From Streptococcus hyovaginalis DSM 12219 (GTDB lineage: Bacteria; Bacillota; Bacilli; Lactobacillales; Streptococcaceae), in contig NZ_ATVP01000007.1 in NCBI RefSeq assembly GCF_000420785.1, positions 1 through 64,000 of the forward strand: DNA of 64,000 bases, in the 5' to 3' direction. Numbering within the stretch: position 1 is the first letter of the stretch; every line of letters starts with the position of its first letter. Shown one piece after another: positions 41,314 to 50,422 of the stretch. Both the position numbers and the translations under genes were made by a program. The notes under the pieces are model-generated. The model had not been told where the DNA came from. It did no database searches and saw only the letters and a program-made list of their open reading frames with translations.

Positions 41314-41348
41314 TATAGTCAAATGAATTAACTTTCAGAACAAGGAAC
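41314..41348. repeat. MITE A, partial copy
   Basis: TATAGTCAAATGAATTAACT followed by TTCAGAACAAGGAAC, the left third of the element, with one extra A. The rest is lost at the IS110 neighbourhood. No gene is supported in 41207-41456; a short frame EKVFKFGEFQVEGDSILDD there may be an orphan fragment. Confidence 0.75.
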
Positions 41349-41456
41349 AAAACATACTAAGATTAGTAGTGAAGAAATCTCCGACGGGAGAGAGTACTCG
41401 CTACTTTTTTCATTCTCAAGATGATAAAGTAGAGGTGTCGTGTTAAGTCGAGGGTT

Positions 41457-42888
41457 CTTTTGACGCTAGACATCGCAACAAAAACTGGCAAGACACCTGT
41501 TTTAGGTAGAATGTTATCAAAGTATGTGGGACGCCAGACGTCGAGTATTGAAAATGACATCACTAAAACAAGGAATCATTCAAGACAAAGAGGTAATATC
41601 ATGCGTGCAGTATTTGGGATTGATGTGAGTAAGGCAAGTTCGGAAGTGGCTATTGTTATCAATAGTGAGAAAATTCATGGTTATTCAATGACCAATGATG
41701 CCATAGGGTTTTCTCGCTTGTTGGAAGACTTGAAAACTGTCTCTAATCCTGAGATTGTCTTCGAAGCAACAGGTGTCTATTCTCGTCGTCTTCAAGCTTT
41801 TCTGGATAATCATGGCTACGCTTATACACGGCTAAATCCCCTAGAAGCTAAGAAGCAACTAGACAGCTTACGTGTCCGTAAAACAGACAAAATCGACGCT
41901 GAAAAATTAGCACAATCTCAATTTCTTCTTAATCGTAAACCAACTGACGTCCAAGAGGACGTCTATCAAGAGTTACGTGATCTAAGTCGCTTCTATCAAA
42001 ATCTGACTGAAGATATTGTTCGAACTAAGAACCGTCTCCACAAGGCCTTGCAAGTCACTTTCCCAGAGTTGGAAAGCCTCTTGTCCGCACCAACTGGTGA
42101 ACAATATTGGAATTTGGTCACAGCTTTTCCTTGTAAGGAAATGGTGCTAGAGTTGAGCAGTGATAAATTATTACATGTCATTCGAAACTCGACATCAAAA
42201 CGTATCTCTGACAAGCGTGTTGCTTATCTAGCTGAGAAGCTGATAGCACTAGCTAATCAATCGTATTGTGCCGTCAAGAAAACCTCTCCAATGCTGGAAG
42301 AGGTGCGTTACTATGGAAAAGAATTGCTTCGGCTCTCTGAACAGAGACAAACTGTCCTAGACCAAATGGTGGAACTAGCTCAGCCATTACCTGAATATGA
42401 CATTCTGCTCTCTATTCCTGGAATAGCTGAAACTACTGCAACAAGCATTATTGGTGAACTGGGAGATATTCGCCGTTTTCAGTCCGCCAATCAAATCAAT
42501 GCTTTTATCGGCATTGACCTGAGACACTATGAGTCTGGGAACTTCCTTGCCAAGGAACACATCACCAAACGAGGAAATCCTTATGCTAGAAAGATTCTGT
42601 TCAAGTGTATTCACAATATCGCTTCAGCTAGTCACACTAATCCTTGTCATATCGCAGACTTCTATGAGAAACGAAAAAGACGATCGCAAACGACTTCTAC
42701 GAAGCCACATACGATTGCCTCTATACATCGCCTCATCAGGACAATGTATTACCTCATAACGCATAACAAACTTTACGATTACGCTTCAACCCAAAATCGG
42801 TAAAACTGTTTATGCTATATCATTGTAACACCTTATCCAAAAAATAACAAAATAAGGTGTTATTTTCGTGTACACTTTTTGACGCTAA
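41457..42888 (+). mobile_element. IS110-family insertion sequence
   Basis: The DEDD-type transposase gene is flanked by a repeated TTTTGACGCTA (left about 41457-41467, right about 42876-42886), which I take as the approximate boundaries. IS110 elements have no terminal inverted repeats, so the edges are uncertain. About 140 bp of non-coding left end (41460-41600) would hold the bridge RNA known for this family. Confidence 0.65.
41601..42803 (+). CDS. IS110-family transposase (DEDD recombinase)
   Basis: ATG 41601 follows AGAGGTAATATC and gives 400 aa. FGIDVSKASSEVAIV holds the first Asp, FEATGVYSRRLQAFL the Glu, and KTDKIDAEKLAQ the two further Asp of the RuvC-like DEDD set. The C-terminal transposase_20 domain has LLSIPGIAETTATSIIGELG (HhH) and a Ser in HYESGNF. 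Appears intact. Confidence 0.9.
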   Translation: MRAVFGIDVSKASSEVAIVINSEKIHGYSMTNDAIGFSRLLEDLKTVSNPEIVFEATGVYSRRLQAFLDNHGYAYTRLNPLEAKKQLDSLRVRKTDKIDAEKLAQSQFLLNRKPTDVQEDVYQELRDLSRFYQNLTEDIVRTKNRLHKALQVTFPELESLLSAPTGEQYWNLVTAFPCKEMVLELSSDKLLHVIRNSTSKRISDKRVAYLAEKLIALANQSYCAVKKTSPMLEEVRYYGKELLRLSEQRQTVLDQMVELAQPLPEYDILLSIPGIAETTATSIIGELGDIRRFQSANQINAFIGIDLRHYESGNFLAKEHITKRGNPYARKILFKCIHNIASASHTNPCHIADFYEKRKRRSQTTSTKPHTIASIHRLIRTMYYLITHNKLYDYASTQNR

Positions 42889-42901
42889 TTAGAGCAGAAA
42901 A

Positions 42902-42936
42902 ATAAGACAATAGCTAAATCCAAGCTATTGTCTTAA
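42902..42936. terminator. Perfect hairpin after IS110
   Basis: TAAGACAATAGC, loop TAAATCCAA, GCTATTGTCTTA with flanking A/T runs. Likely a bidirectional terminator. Confidence 0.7.
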
Positions 42937-42984
42937 AAAATTTTTCGATTAAAAGCTTGATAAGCTTGATAAATGGTAGAAAAA

Positions 42985-43160
42985 AGACGCAGACAGTACT
43001 TGATACTCTTCGAAAATTAAAAGCAGACCGTGTTGACTTGATTTGATGAAGACAGTTCTATCTGCTATCTGTGTCGCCTACTCTGCTGTTAATTTTCATT
43101 GAGTATGAGTAGGGGAAGTCGAAAGTAACCATGTCTCAAAGTTAAGTCAAAAGAGTATAA
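42985..43160. repeat. Decayed MITE A copy interrupted by repeat B
   Basis: AGACGCAGACAGTACTTGA and, after 43105, GTAGGGGAAGTCGAAAGTAA to AAAGTTAAGTCAAAAGAGTA are the two parts of MITE A. Repeat B sits between them. No gene is seen in 42804-43283. Confidence 0.75.
43004..43105. mobile_element. Small repeat element B, copy 2 (nested in MITE A)
   Basis: 102 bp, TACTCTTCGAAAATTAAAAG to TTAATTTTCATTGAGTA, inverted relative to 40282-40384. TGA stands on both sides (43001-43003 and 43106-43108), consistent with a 3-bp target duplication. Confidence 0.75.
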
Positions 43161-43283
43161 ATCAAAATTTCTAAGAGTTTGTTTTATTTATAAAAATCTT
43201 ACACTTTTAATTTCTCTATCGTTTAGAGGGTTTGTCTATATTCTGAGCTTTCCGAATTTGGGAAGCTTTTTCTTATCGTAACC

Positions 43284-44327
43284 TTAGTTGATAGAGATAG
43301 GACCTTCTTTGCTGTTGATGGTTAAGGTTGCGTTGTTATCTTTTACTTGTTTATTAAAACTATGATTTTCTTGATTCTCATCAGCAGTAATCTGATCTGA
43401 ACCAGTGATGGCATCAGAAACTTTGAGTTCTTCATTTGTTACTTTTAGATTGAAGTTGGTTGTAGAACGTGTCTTCTCTTCTAGATGAATAGTGATGTCA
43501 CTATAGTCGCTGGTGATTTCAATGAGATTTTTGAGAGCTAATTGTTTAGCAGTAATGGCATTGCTGTCACCGGATAGGTTGACATTATCTAGCTCAGTAT
43601 CTGTTAAGGTGAAGGCTCCATTTGCAATTGTAATGGAAGTATTTTGGAGATGGCTTTTATCGACTTCTAGAATTGTAGATTCTCCATCAAGCTGAGCCTC
43701 TTTAATTGTAGAATTTGTTAAAGAAAGGTAATCAGATGCATCTAGTTTCAATTGACTGATATTGCTATTGTCCAAGTAGAGAGAATTAGCTGAAAAGTTA
43801 GCTTTTGAAATTACTGTGTCATCAGTGTAGATGGATTCAGATGTTAGATCGACCTCTTCGATTGGGAAATTATAGAGATGGGTTGAGCCTGAAACATAGC
43901 CTTTTATGCTATCAAATTTAGCATTTTTAGGAACAGATAAGACAACATCATGGCTATCTATGTCTTGATTGTTGAGGTAATACCCTAAAGCTGATAGTAG
44001 TCCTGTGACAGTGGTAGTTTCATCAGCTTGGTTGAGAGATAGTTTATCATCATCTTGTTTAACTGTTAATTCTCCTAAAACCTTACGATCAGTGTAGTAT
44101 GTCAGATGCCATTTGTCATCTTTGGATGGTTCAATAATGAGGTCACGGGTGTTTAGTTTGAGTTCTAAGTGTTTAAAACTGGATAGCTCTTGTTCGACTT
44201 TTTTAGCTGCTGTTGCTTCTTTGATGTCTTTTAGACCATCATGGCTATTTCCCCATAAAATAGCTACTGTTCCAAAACCAATAAAGATGAGGGAAAGAAT
44301 GAAAAGGAATTTATTTGATTTTTTCAT
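43284..44327 (-). CDS. DUF4097-family putative adhesin-like membrane-anchored protein
   Basis: The 347-aa protein has an N-terminal TM anchor (about 7-26, FLFILSLIFIGFGTVAILWG) and then a repetitive beta-helix-like region (60-345) with many short strands such as SIYTDDTVISKANFSANSLY. DUF4097 proteins share this fold. Translation is coupled to the DUF1700 gene (4-bp overlap). Together with PadR it resembles an envelope-stress-type module; its role is not known. Confidence 0.78.
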   Translation of the reverse strand: MKKSNKFLFILSLIFIGFGTVAILWGNSHDGLKDIKEATAAKKVEQELSSFKHLELKLNTRDLIIEPSKDDKWHLTYYTDRKVLGELTVKQDDDKLSLNQADETTTVTGLLSALGYYLNNQDIDSHDVVLSVPKNAKFDSIKGYVSGSTHLYNFPIEEVDLTSESIYTDDTVISKANFSANSLYLDNSNISQLKLDASDYLSLTNSTIKEAQLDGESTILEVDKSHLQNTSITIANGAFTLTDTELDNVNLSGDSNAITAKQLALKNLIEITSDYSDITIHLEEKTRSTTNFNLKVTNEELKVSDAITGSDQITADENQENHSFNKQVKDNNATLTINSKEGPISIN

Positions 44328-44908
44328 GCTGCACTTCCTTTCTTAGTGAAACGACTAATAATAGCTAGGAGGACACGAGTCATTGCTGTTGCTAGTGCTA
44401 TCAACAGGAGCCAAAGAAGTAAGCCTATTCCTAAGACTAACAGCCCCGTTCCAATCCCTAAAGCCATTGCTGCTAAAGAATTTGGCACCAGTGTGAAGCT
44501 TTCCCAAATGAGAACACCTAAAACAGCAATGCCAGCTAGTAGGAGTGAAAGGGCTGCGACAACAAAGGCAAAAATCATAGCAATGAAGGCAAAGATAAGC
44601 CCTGCGACTAGAATGATAGCAGGAAGTGCCAAAGGTGCAGCAAAAAGTGCTAGGATGGCAATCCAGAGGATTTTAGCGCGCGATTTTTTGCTATGGTCTG
44701 CCTCGCCTTCTTTTTTATCCCAAAGAGCATTGAGAATATCTTGTGCAGCTTCTTTAGGTGTTCCCAGCTCTTCGATAACACGGTCCTCGTTTTCAGGTCC
44801 AGCTTCGTCAAAATATTCGGTGAAGTATTCCATAGCTTCTTGGTAATCTTCTTCTGGTAAACGGTGCAGGTAGTTATCTAGCTGCTTTAAGTATTCAGTC
44901 CTTGTCAT
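44324..44908 (-). CDS. DUF1700 (HAAS-domain) membrane protein
   Basis: The 194-aa protein has an N-terminal cytosolic helical HAAS domain (about 1-75, RTEYLKQLDNYLHRLPEEDY) followed by four to five TM helices to the C-terminus. The family is nearly always next to PadR regulators, as here (14-bp overlap). Confidence 0.85.
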   Translation of the reverse strand: MTRTEYLKQLDNYLHRLPEEDYQEAMEYFTEYFDEAGPENEDRVIEELGTPKEAAQDILNALWDKKEGEADHSKKSRAKILWIAILALFAAPLALPAIILVAGLIFAFIAMIFAFVVAALSLLLAGIAVLGVLIWESFTLVPNSLAAMALGIGTGLLVLGIGLLLWLLLIALATAMTRVLLAIISRFTKKGSAA

Positions 44909-45221
44909 GTCTCAAACTCCCTTCCACAATCCCATCTAGGGTATCTTTATAACTTTTCCATTGTAATTTTAAATAAGTGAGGTGCTCTTTTCCCTCAGTC
45001 GTTAGAGCATAGTACTTGCGTTTACGCCCTTGGTGTTCCTGACTGTAGTTAGAGACATAGCCAGCCTGCCCTAGTTTTTTTAAAATGGGGTAGAGAGTGG
45101 ATTCCTTGATAGCTGCGACCAATTTGATGGTTTGGCTAATCTCATAACCGTAGGAATCCTCTTTTTCTAAAATGGCTAAAATCAAAAATTCAATCAGGGT
45201 TGATGATACTGGAAAGTACAT
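44895..45221 (-). CDS. PadR-family transcriptional regulator
   Basis: The 108-aa winged-helix protein has ILEKEDSYGYEISQTIK, ESTLYPILKKLGQAGYVSNY (recognition helix) and GRKRKYYALTTEGKEHL (wing). First gene of padR-DUF1700-DUF4097, most likely autoregulated. Confidence 0.92.
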   Translation of the reverse strand: MYFPVSSTLIEFLILAILEKEDSYGYEISQTIKLVAAIKESTLYPILKKLGQAGYVSNYSQEHQGRKRKYYALTTEGKEHLTYLKLQWKSYKDTLDGIVEGSLRHDKD

Positions 45222-45330
45222 GTCATCAGCTCCTTTTGGTATATAAAATTTATATATATAATTATTCTACATATTGATTATAGAATGATTTTATATATAT
45301 GTCAATATTTTATATATAAAAAAATAATAT
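45222..45330 (-). promoter_or_regulatory. padR operon promoter/operator region
   Basis: Very AT-rich with repeated TATATAAA/TTTATATA arms: TATATAAAATTTATATATA (45239-45257), TTTTATATATAT (about 45290-45301) and TTTTATATATAAA (about 45309-45321). PadR proteins bind AT-rich dyads, so this is the likely operator. The remaining bases to 45457 hold the divergent promoter of the ABC genes. Confidence 0.5.
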
Positions 45331-45457
45331 ATTTTTAAAAGATAATTTTCACAAATGTTTTTTAGATTAACTACTATTTATGTTAGAATAGAACTATTAA
45401 GAACATTTTGCTGGGTTTATAGCAAAATACGTTAGCCAACATTAGAAAGAGGTAGGG

Positions 45458-46351
45458 ATGATTAGGATTTCACAACTCTCTAAGAGTTATGGGCAGAATG
45501 AAGTGCTTAGAGGAATGTCATTTGAAGTACCATCAGGTAGCATTTGTGGCTTGGTTGGAAAAAACGGTGCTGGTAAGACGACGCTCTTTCACTCCATTTT
45601 AAATTTTGTAAACTATGATGGAGAGATTCAGCTAGATGGCAATCCATTGACAACAAAAGTTAATAATCGGATTGGTTATTTACCAGAAGAACGCAGTCTC
45701 ATGCCTAAGTTGACTGTTTTTGAGCAAGTTCGTTATTTGGCTAGTCTCAAGGGAATGTCTCGTAAAGAAGTAAGTAAGAAACTTCCACTTTGGATGGAAA
45801 AATTAGAAGTTAAGGGGAAACTAACAGATAAGATTAAAAGCCTTTCAAAAGGAAATCAGCAAAAAATCCAGTTGATTATTACGCTGATTCATGAACCTGA
45901 TTTGATTATTTTGGATGAGCCTTTTTCTGGTTTGGATCCTGTTAATACGGCTCTTTTGAAAGAGATTATTTTAGCAGAAAAAGATCGCGGAGCGACGATA
46001 ATCTTTTCAGACCATGTCATGACTAACGTTGAGGAGTTATGCGACTCCTTGGTTATGATTAGCGATGGTGAGGTCGTGCTTAATGGCAGTATTCAAGAGA
46101 TTCGCGATTCATTTGGTCGCACTCGTCTATTTGTTTCAAATGATGTGCCAAGAGAACGTCTGGAAAATCTAGCCCACGTGGCTTCTATTAGTAAGACTAA
46201 GCAAGGTCAGTGGCGCTTGGTTCTAGATGATGAGGCCGCTGGTCCGATGCTGTTTAGAGCTATTAGTGGTGGGCACTATATATCTACATTTGACCAACAG
46301 GCACCAACTATTGATGAAATTTTCAAAATGAAAGCAGAGGTGACAGAATGA
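45458..46351 (+). CDS. ABC transporter ATP-binding protein (NatA-like)
   Basis: The 297-aa ATPase has GLVGKNGAGKTTLFHSIL (Walker A), SLSKGNQQKIQLIITLI (signature) and LIILDEPFSGLDPV (Walker B), plus a C-terminal domain typical of DrrA/NatA exporters. It pairs with the permease that overlaps it by 4 bp. The substrate is unknown (sodium, drug or peptide export are all possible). Confidence 0.9.
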   Translation: MIRISQLSKSYGQNEVLRGMSFEVPSGSICGLVGKNGAGKTTLFHSILNFVNYDGEIQLDGNPLTTKVNNRIGYLPEERSLMPKLTVFEQVRYLASLKGMSRKEVSKKLPLWMEKLEVKGKLTDKIKSLSKGNQQKIQLIITLIHEPDLIILDEPFSGLDPVNTALLKEIILAEKDRGATIIFSDHVMTNVEELCDSLVMISDGEVVLNGSIQEIRDSFGRTRLFVSNDVPRERLENLAHVASISKTKQGQWRLVLDDEAAGPMLFRAISGGHYISTFDQQAPTIDEIFKMKAEVTE

Positions 46352-47565
46352 AACAATTGCTTTTAGTGTGTAAGGAAACCTATTTGCGGCAAGTCAAGTC
46401 CTGGGCCTTCCTATTGATGGTTCTCTCACCTTTTCTTTTCCTCTTTTTTTCAGTTGGTATAGGTTATTTGACCGGATCTTCAGCTGCTAATACGGATAAG
46501 GTGGCTATTGTGCTATCGGATAATTCTTTAAAGGATAGTTTTAAAGGGATTGATGACACCACCTTGCGTTATGAGACACAAGCAGCAGCCAAAAAGGCTA
46601 GAAAAGATGAGAAAATTTCAGGCTACGTGATGGTGGATAGCTCTGCTAGTGTTCTTGAAGCGACTTATCATAGTGACACTAGCTTGTCAGATACGACAAA
46701 AGGACAGTTTCTGCAAGCTCTGGGAATCCTGCAAAGTCAATTCAATATGGCTCAAGCCGATTTAAATCCTGATCAAGTAGCAACCTTGGGCCAACAGCCT
46801 AAGTTTAAGGAAAACATCAGCAAGACAGGTGACTTAGAGAAAGCTGGAAAATACATCACCTTCTTCGGCTTAACGATGATTATGTATTTTGTCATCATTA
46901 CCTATGCAAGCTCAACTGCTCAAGAAATAGCGAGTGAAAAAGGGACCAAGATTATGGAAGTGATTTTTTCAAGTGTTCCTGCCAATCTCTATTTTTACGG
47001 GCGTATTTTAGGGATTTTTGCGGTTATTACCACACATTTAGGTATCTATGCTTTAGGTGGGGTACTGATCTATCACTTCTTACCGCAATTGGGCATGAGT
47101 CAGAATCTTATGGATACGGTTAAGCCAATGCTTGATACGGTAATTGATCATTTGGATTGGAGCATGCTTTTCTTTGCTATCTTCGGCATTTTACTTTACG
47201 TTGTTTTGGCGGCTTTGTGTGGGTCTTTGGTCGTTCGTGTGGAGGATGTCAATAAGGCAGTGCAGCCCGTTATTTACATCGTGATTGTTGGTTTTATTGG
47301 GGCTATTACCTTGGGACAACAGGGACAAGATAATATCTTGTTAACGATTGGCTCCTACCTACCGTTTATTTCTTCTTTCTTTATGCCTATTAGGTTGATT
47401 AATGGCTATGCTGGTAACTGGGAAGCCCTGCTCTCTCTATTGTTCCTAGTTGTGACAGCTGTGGTGGCAACTTTTTATATCGGCAAATCCTATGCAGGAC
47501 TTATTTTGCAGACAGATGATATCGGTCTTTTAAAGAGCTTAAAACGCGGTTTGAATCATAAATAG
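46348..47565 (+). CDS. ABC-2 type permease (NatB-like)
   Basis: The 405-aa protein has one TM helix (about 18-42), a large extracellular loop (45-170), then five to six TM helices from residue 172, with QEIASEKGTKIMEVIFSSV, the ABC2_membrane_3 hallmark. Works with the preceding ATPase. Confidence 0.9.
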   Translation: MKQLLLVCKETYLRQVKSWAFLLMVLSPFLFLFFSVGIGYLTGSSAANTDKVAIVLSDNSLKDSFKGIDDTTLRYETQAAAKKARKDEKISGYVMVDSSASVLEATYHSDTSLSDTTKGQFLQALGILQSQFNMAQADLNPDQVATLGQQPKFKENISKTGDLEKAGKYITFFGLTMIMYFVIITYASSTAQEIASEKGTKIMEVIFSSVPANLYFYGRILGIFAVITTHLGIYALGGVLIYHFLPQLGMSQNLMDTVKPMLDTVIDHLDWSMLFFAIFGILLYVVLAALCGSLVVRVEDVNKAVQPVIYIVIVGFIGAITLGQQGQDNILLTIGSYLPFISSFFMPIRLINGYAGNWEALLSLLFLVVTAVVATFYIGKSYAGLILQTDDIGLLKSLKRGLNHK

Positions 47566-47570
47566 GTCAC

Positions 47571-47601
47571 AATGAACTGGTTTTTCCAGTTCATTTTTGT
47601 T
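47571..47601 (+). terminator. ABC operon terminator
   Basis: ATGAACTGG, loop TTTTT, CCAGTTCATTTTTG. Confidence 0.8.
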
Positions 47602-47638
47602 TGGAAAAGACTATAATAGATCTCAAGGAGGGCTGACG

Positions 47639-48610
47639 ATGAAAGCTGCGTATATCATTGAAACAGGGACAACGGATCGTATTATCTGGGGAGATCTAGC
47701 TGATCCCAAGCCAAAAAATGGAGAGCTTCTTATTGAAGTAGAGGCTGTTGCTATCAATGCGGTTGATACCTTTATTCGGTCAGGGATTTACCAAACTCAA
47801 CTTCCCGCACCTTTTATCCTTGGACGAGATGCTATTGGTCGTGTGGTTGCAGTAGGGGCTGAGGTACAACAATTTCACATTGGAGACCGAGTGTGGACGA
47901 ATAGTATGGGCTATGATGGGCGTCAAGGTGTGACGAGCCAACTAGCTATTATTCCCGAAAATCGCGCCTTTTTAGCGCCTAAGGGAGTAGATTCTTATCA
48001 ACTAGTAGGTTCTGTCCATGCGGCGGCTACAGCTTTACTTGTCGTTGAAGAGATGATGCGACTTGAAGCCAGTCAGTGGCTCTTGGTAGAAGGAGCTGCC
48101 GGTCATGTTGGGACTAAGTTAGTTCAGGCAGCAAAAGCTAAGGGGGCGACTATTGCCACGACATCTCATCCTAGAGACTTTGACTTGCTGAGAAGATTAG
48201 GGGCTAGGGAGTGCTTTTCCTATGCTGATAAGGCTTTAGGTTCACAATTAAGAACACTTAGACCTGACGGCTTTGATCACATCATTGATACATCTGGTAA
48301 GAATGCTTTGCAAGATAATCTCGACTTACTGGCACATCATGGAGCGGTTACCATGATTACCAAACCCAAGGAGGCAATCTTTAATCCTCAGACCTTCTAT
48401 ATGCGATCTCAGTCTCTTCGTGGATTTGTCATCAGTCAGGTACCCTTATCTCAGCTACAAAGGGTTGGCGAACAGTTAAACCAAGCCTTTGCTAAAGGAG
48501 AGTTGTTGGAAGAGCAGGTGCGTTTGTTACCGATGTCAGAGGCAGCTCTAGGGCATAGGCTCTTGGAAGAAAAGGCTGAAAAGAAGAAATTAGTATTGAC
48601 AGCATTCTAA
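47639..48610 (+). CDS. Zinc-type alcohol dehydrogenase/quinone oxidoreductase family protein
   Basis: ATG 47639 has AAGGAGGG 8 bp upstream and gives 323 aa. An upstream in-frame start at 47597 would lie in the terminator. GroES-like domain with GRDAIGRVVAVGAEVQQFHIGDRVW, Rossmann fold with LLVEGAAGHVGTKLVQAAKA. The structural zinc Cys cluster is absent, pointing to the quinone oxidoreductase branch. The substrate is unknown. Confidence 0.88.
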   Translation: MKAAYIIETGTTDRIIWGDLADPKPKNGELLIEVEAVAINAVDTFIRSGIYQTQLPAPFILGRDAIGRVVAVGAEVQQFHIGDRVWTNSMGYDGRQGVTSQLAIIPENRAFLAPKGVDSYQLVGSVHAAATALLVVEEMMRLEASQWLLVEGAAGHVGTKLVQAAKAKGATIATTSHPRDFDLLRRLGARECFSYADKALGSQLRTLRPDGFDHIIDTSGKNALQDNLDLLAHHGAVTMITKPKEAIFNPQTFYMRSQSLRGFVISQVPLSQLQRVGEQLNQAFAKGELLEEQVRLLPMSEAALGHRLLEEKAEKKKLVLTAF

Positions 48611-48928
48611 AAGGCGACTGTTTGCTCACGCGCCTTTATTTGTAGACAAGTTTTTTGTCTTTTAGTTTGTTCGAGCTAGTTTCAAAATAGCCTACCTAGT
48701 ATTTAAGTCTGTGATCATATCTTTGTTTCCGAGCGACCACCTAAAAAAGATGCTGACTATCTACTCTAGGAAGGGTAGGGAGTCAGATGCTCTTGATTTC
48801 TCACAGGGAAACCTCTTTGTTAGTTTGAACCAAACAGGATGTTATATTTCAACCTCCACCTGTAACAGTAATCCGTCTTATCTTGGCAGACTTGTAACCT
48901 TGCTTGTCCCAAAAATATCAGTCGTTCT
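48611..48928. other. Intergenic stretch without a supported gene
   Basis: A weak hairpin AAGGCG...CGCCTTTATTTG (about 48611-48637) can end the oxidoreductase transcript. A 73-codon open frame (48711-48932) has no ribosome site or family features, and I do not call it a gene. Confidence 0.5.
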
Positions 48929-49549
48929 TTAATCTAACGTGCATTCTTTAATGATTTCGGTGAAACGATGCGTGAACATAGCTGTCATGCCCCAAAGGGG
49001 TTCTTGGCCTTGCTCATAAAAAGGAATTTTATTGGCTCTGGAGTCAAAACGGTATTTCTTGCCATTTTTATCCAAACGATCAAGTGGGAAATCAGCGTCA
49101 GGTTTTAGTTTTGCTTGTAGGTTATAGTAAGTAGGAGGTGTTTCCATGAGCGAATCAAGTGGAATTGAGAAAACTTTAGCCACTTCACTACTATTCGGTG
49201 AAAGGCTCTCTAGGTCAGTAATATCAATCTTGCCGATAAAGCAATGGATTGTGCGCTGGCCTTGAACTAAATAGTCAATCTCCCCAAAAATAGAAATGGC
49301 TTCTTTGGGCAAATTTAATTCTTCCTGGGTTTCACGAATAGCAGCGTCTTCAGGACATTCTCCTTGCTCGATTCGTCCTCCTGGAAAGGCTACCTCACCA
49401 GGTTGCGAAATTTCCTCACTGCGCACCTCATACAAGATATGCCACGCCCCCTTGATCTTAACCAGAGGCAATAAAACGGCATAAGCTTTTTCCTGTCCCA
49501 AAGGTTTGGGGTGATAGGATTTTATAGTTTCTGGTACAGAATTAGACAT
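48929..49549 (-). CDS. Nudix hydrolase, CoA-pyrophosphatase type
   Basis: From ATG 49549 (GGAGG 9 bp upstream; a TTG at 49555 is less likely) 206 aa. AFPGGRIEQGECPEDAAIRE then TQEELNL is the Nudix box. The preceding EEISQPGEVAFPGG resembles the UPF0035/CoAse signature. Expected to cleave CoA or acyl-CoA to 3',5'-ADP and phosphopantetheine. Divergent from the copper operon. Confidence 0.83.
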   Translation of the reverse strand: MSNSVPETIKSYHPKPLGQEKAYAVLLPLVKIKGAWHILYEVRSEEISQPGEVAFPGGRIEQGECPEDAAIRETQEELNLPKEAISIFGEIDYLVQGQRTIHCFIGKIDITDLESLSPNSSEVAKVFSIPLDSLMETPPTYYNLQAKLKPDADFPLDRLDKNGKKYRFDSRANKIPFYEQGQEPLWGMTAMFTHRFTEIIKECTLD

Positions 49550-49623
49550 AAGCAATCCTCCTGTGACTATTGTACTCTATTCTTTAACAAAAAACAAATA
49601 ACACTAACTAGTATTATAAAAGT

Positions 49624-49680
49624 GTTGACATTTGTAGATACCAATGGTAGTATTAAGTTATAAATGTATCTACAAATGTA
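49624..49680 (+). promoter_or_regulatory. Copper operon promoter with two CopY boxes
   Basis: TTGACA (49624-49629), 17 bp, TAGTAT (49647-49652). A perfect TACANNTGTA operator, TACAAATGTA, is at 49671-49680, just after the start site. A second with one mismatch (GACATTTGTA, 49627-49636) overlaps the -35 box. This is the CopY repressor site of lactic acid bacteria. No copY gene is in the window, so the repressor must be encoded elsewhere. Confidence 0.85.
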
Positions 49681-49715
49681 AACAAAGAACTTACAATTAG
49701 CTTTAAGAGGTGCTT

Positions 49716-50087
49716 ATGACAAATAGTATTGTTTTTATCTTAGGTGTAGCGATGATTGGTTTTATTGCTTGGTGGTTCTTCGGTAAGCACGAAGTGTCTC
49801 AGCAAGAAGCAGTGGTACGGGGGGACCATCAGGAAATTCAGGTTTCTGTTGACGGAGGCTATATTCCACAGACGATTGTGTTAAAAAAAGGCATTCCAGC
49901 AACCTTGATTTTCAATCGCAAAGACCCATCGTCTTGTTTGGATCAAGTTGTTTTCTCAGACTTTGGGGTTCATGAAGATCTTCCCATGAAGAAGGATTTT
50001 CCGATCACCATTATGCCAAAAGAAGCGGGTGAGTTTGATTTTGCTTGTGGGATGAATATGATACACGGCAAAGTGATTATCAAATAG
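49716..50087 (+). CDS. cupA: Membrane-anchored copper-binding cupredoxin CupA
   Basis: ATG 49716 follows AAGAGG by 5 bp, 123 aa. N-terminal TM anchor (about 3-23), then a cupredoxin domain with SCLDQVVFSDF (Cys ligand) and FDFACGMNMIHGKV (Cys and Met ligands). Matches pneumococcal CupA, a cell-surface copper chaperone that hands Cu(I) to CopA. First gene of the operon. Confidence 0.88.
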   Translation: MTNSIVFILGVAMIGFIAWWFFGKHEVSQQEAVVRGDHQEIQVSVDGGYIPQTIVLKKGIPATLIFNRKDPSSCLDQVVFSDFGVHEDLPMKKDFPITIMPKEAGEFDFACGMNMIHGKVIIK

Positions 50088-50102
50088 AAATGAGGTTTTA
50101 AC

Positions 50103-50411
50103 ATGTTTTTTAAAAAGAAAAATGTCGGAAAAGCAGTTATCAAAGACGGCGTGCAAGAAGTGCGCGTGACTGTTGATGGTGGCTATAAGCCAGATCGCTT
50201 GGAACTCTCTGTCGGCGTACCGACTAAGATCATTTTTGATCGTCAAACGGACTCTGCTTGTTTCGATCAAGTTGTTTTTCCAGATTTTGATATAAAAGCC
50301 GACCTACCTGTCCATGAGGATTTTGCTATCGAATTGACACCACGGGAAAAAGGGGAATTTGGCTTTTCCTGTGGCATGGATATGTACCACGGCACCCTAG
50401 TTGTGAAATAG
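50103..50411 (+). CDS. Stand-alone soluble cupredoxin domain (CopA N-domain homologue)
   Basis: The 102-aa protein has no signal or TM. EVRVTVDGGYKPDRLELSVG, ACFDQVVFPDFDI and FGFSCGMDMYHGTL repeat the CupA copper site. In pneumococcus the CopA ATPase carries an N-terminal domain of this kind. Here the domain ends with its own TAG and CopA starts 11 bp later, in another frame. It probably binds copper in the cytosol for CopA (inference). Confidence 0.82.
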   Translation: MFFKKKNVGKAVIKDGVQEVRVTVDGGYKPDRLELSVGVPTKIIFDRQTDSACFDQVVFPDFDIKADLPVHEDFAIELTPREKGEFGFSCGMDMYHGTLVVK

Positions 50412-50422
50412 ATTGGAGCCTT

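Noticed and set aside
48711..48932. 73-codon frame between the oxidoreductase and Nudix genes
   Set aside because: No ribosome site, no recognisable domain and uneven codon use.
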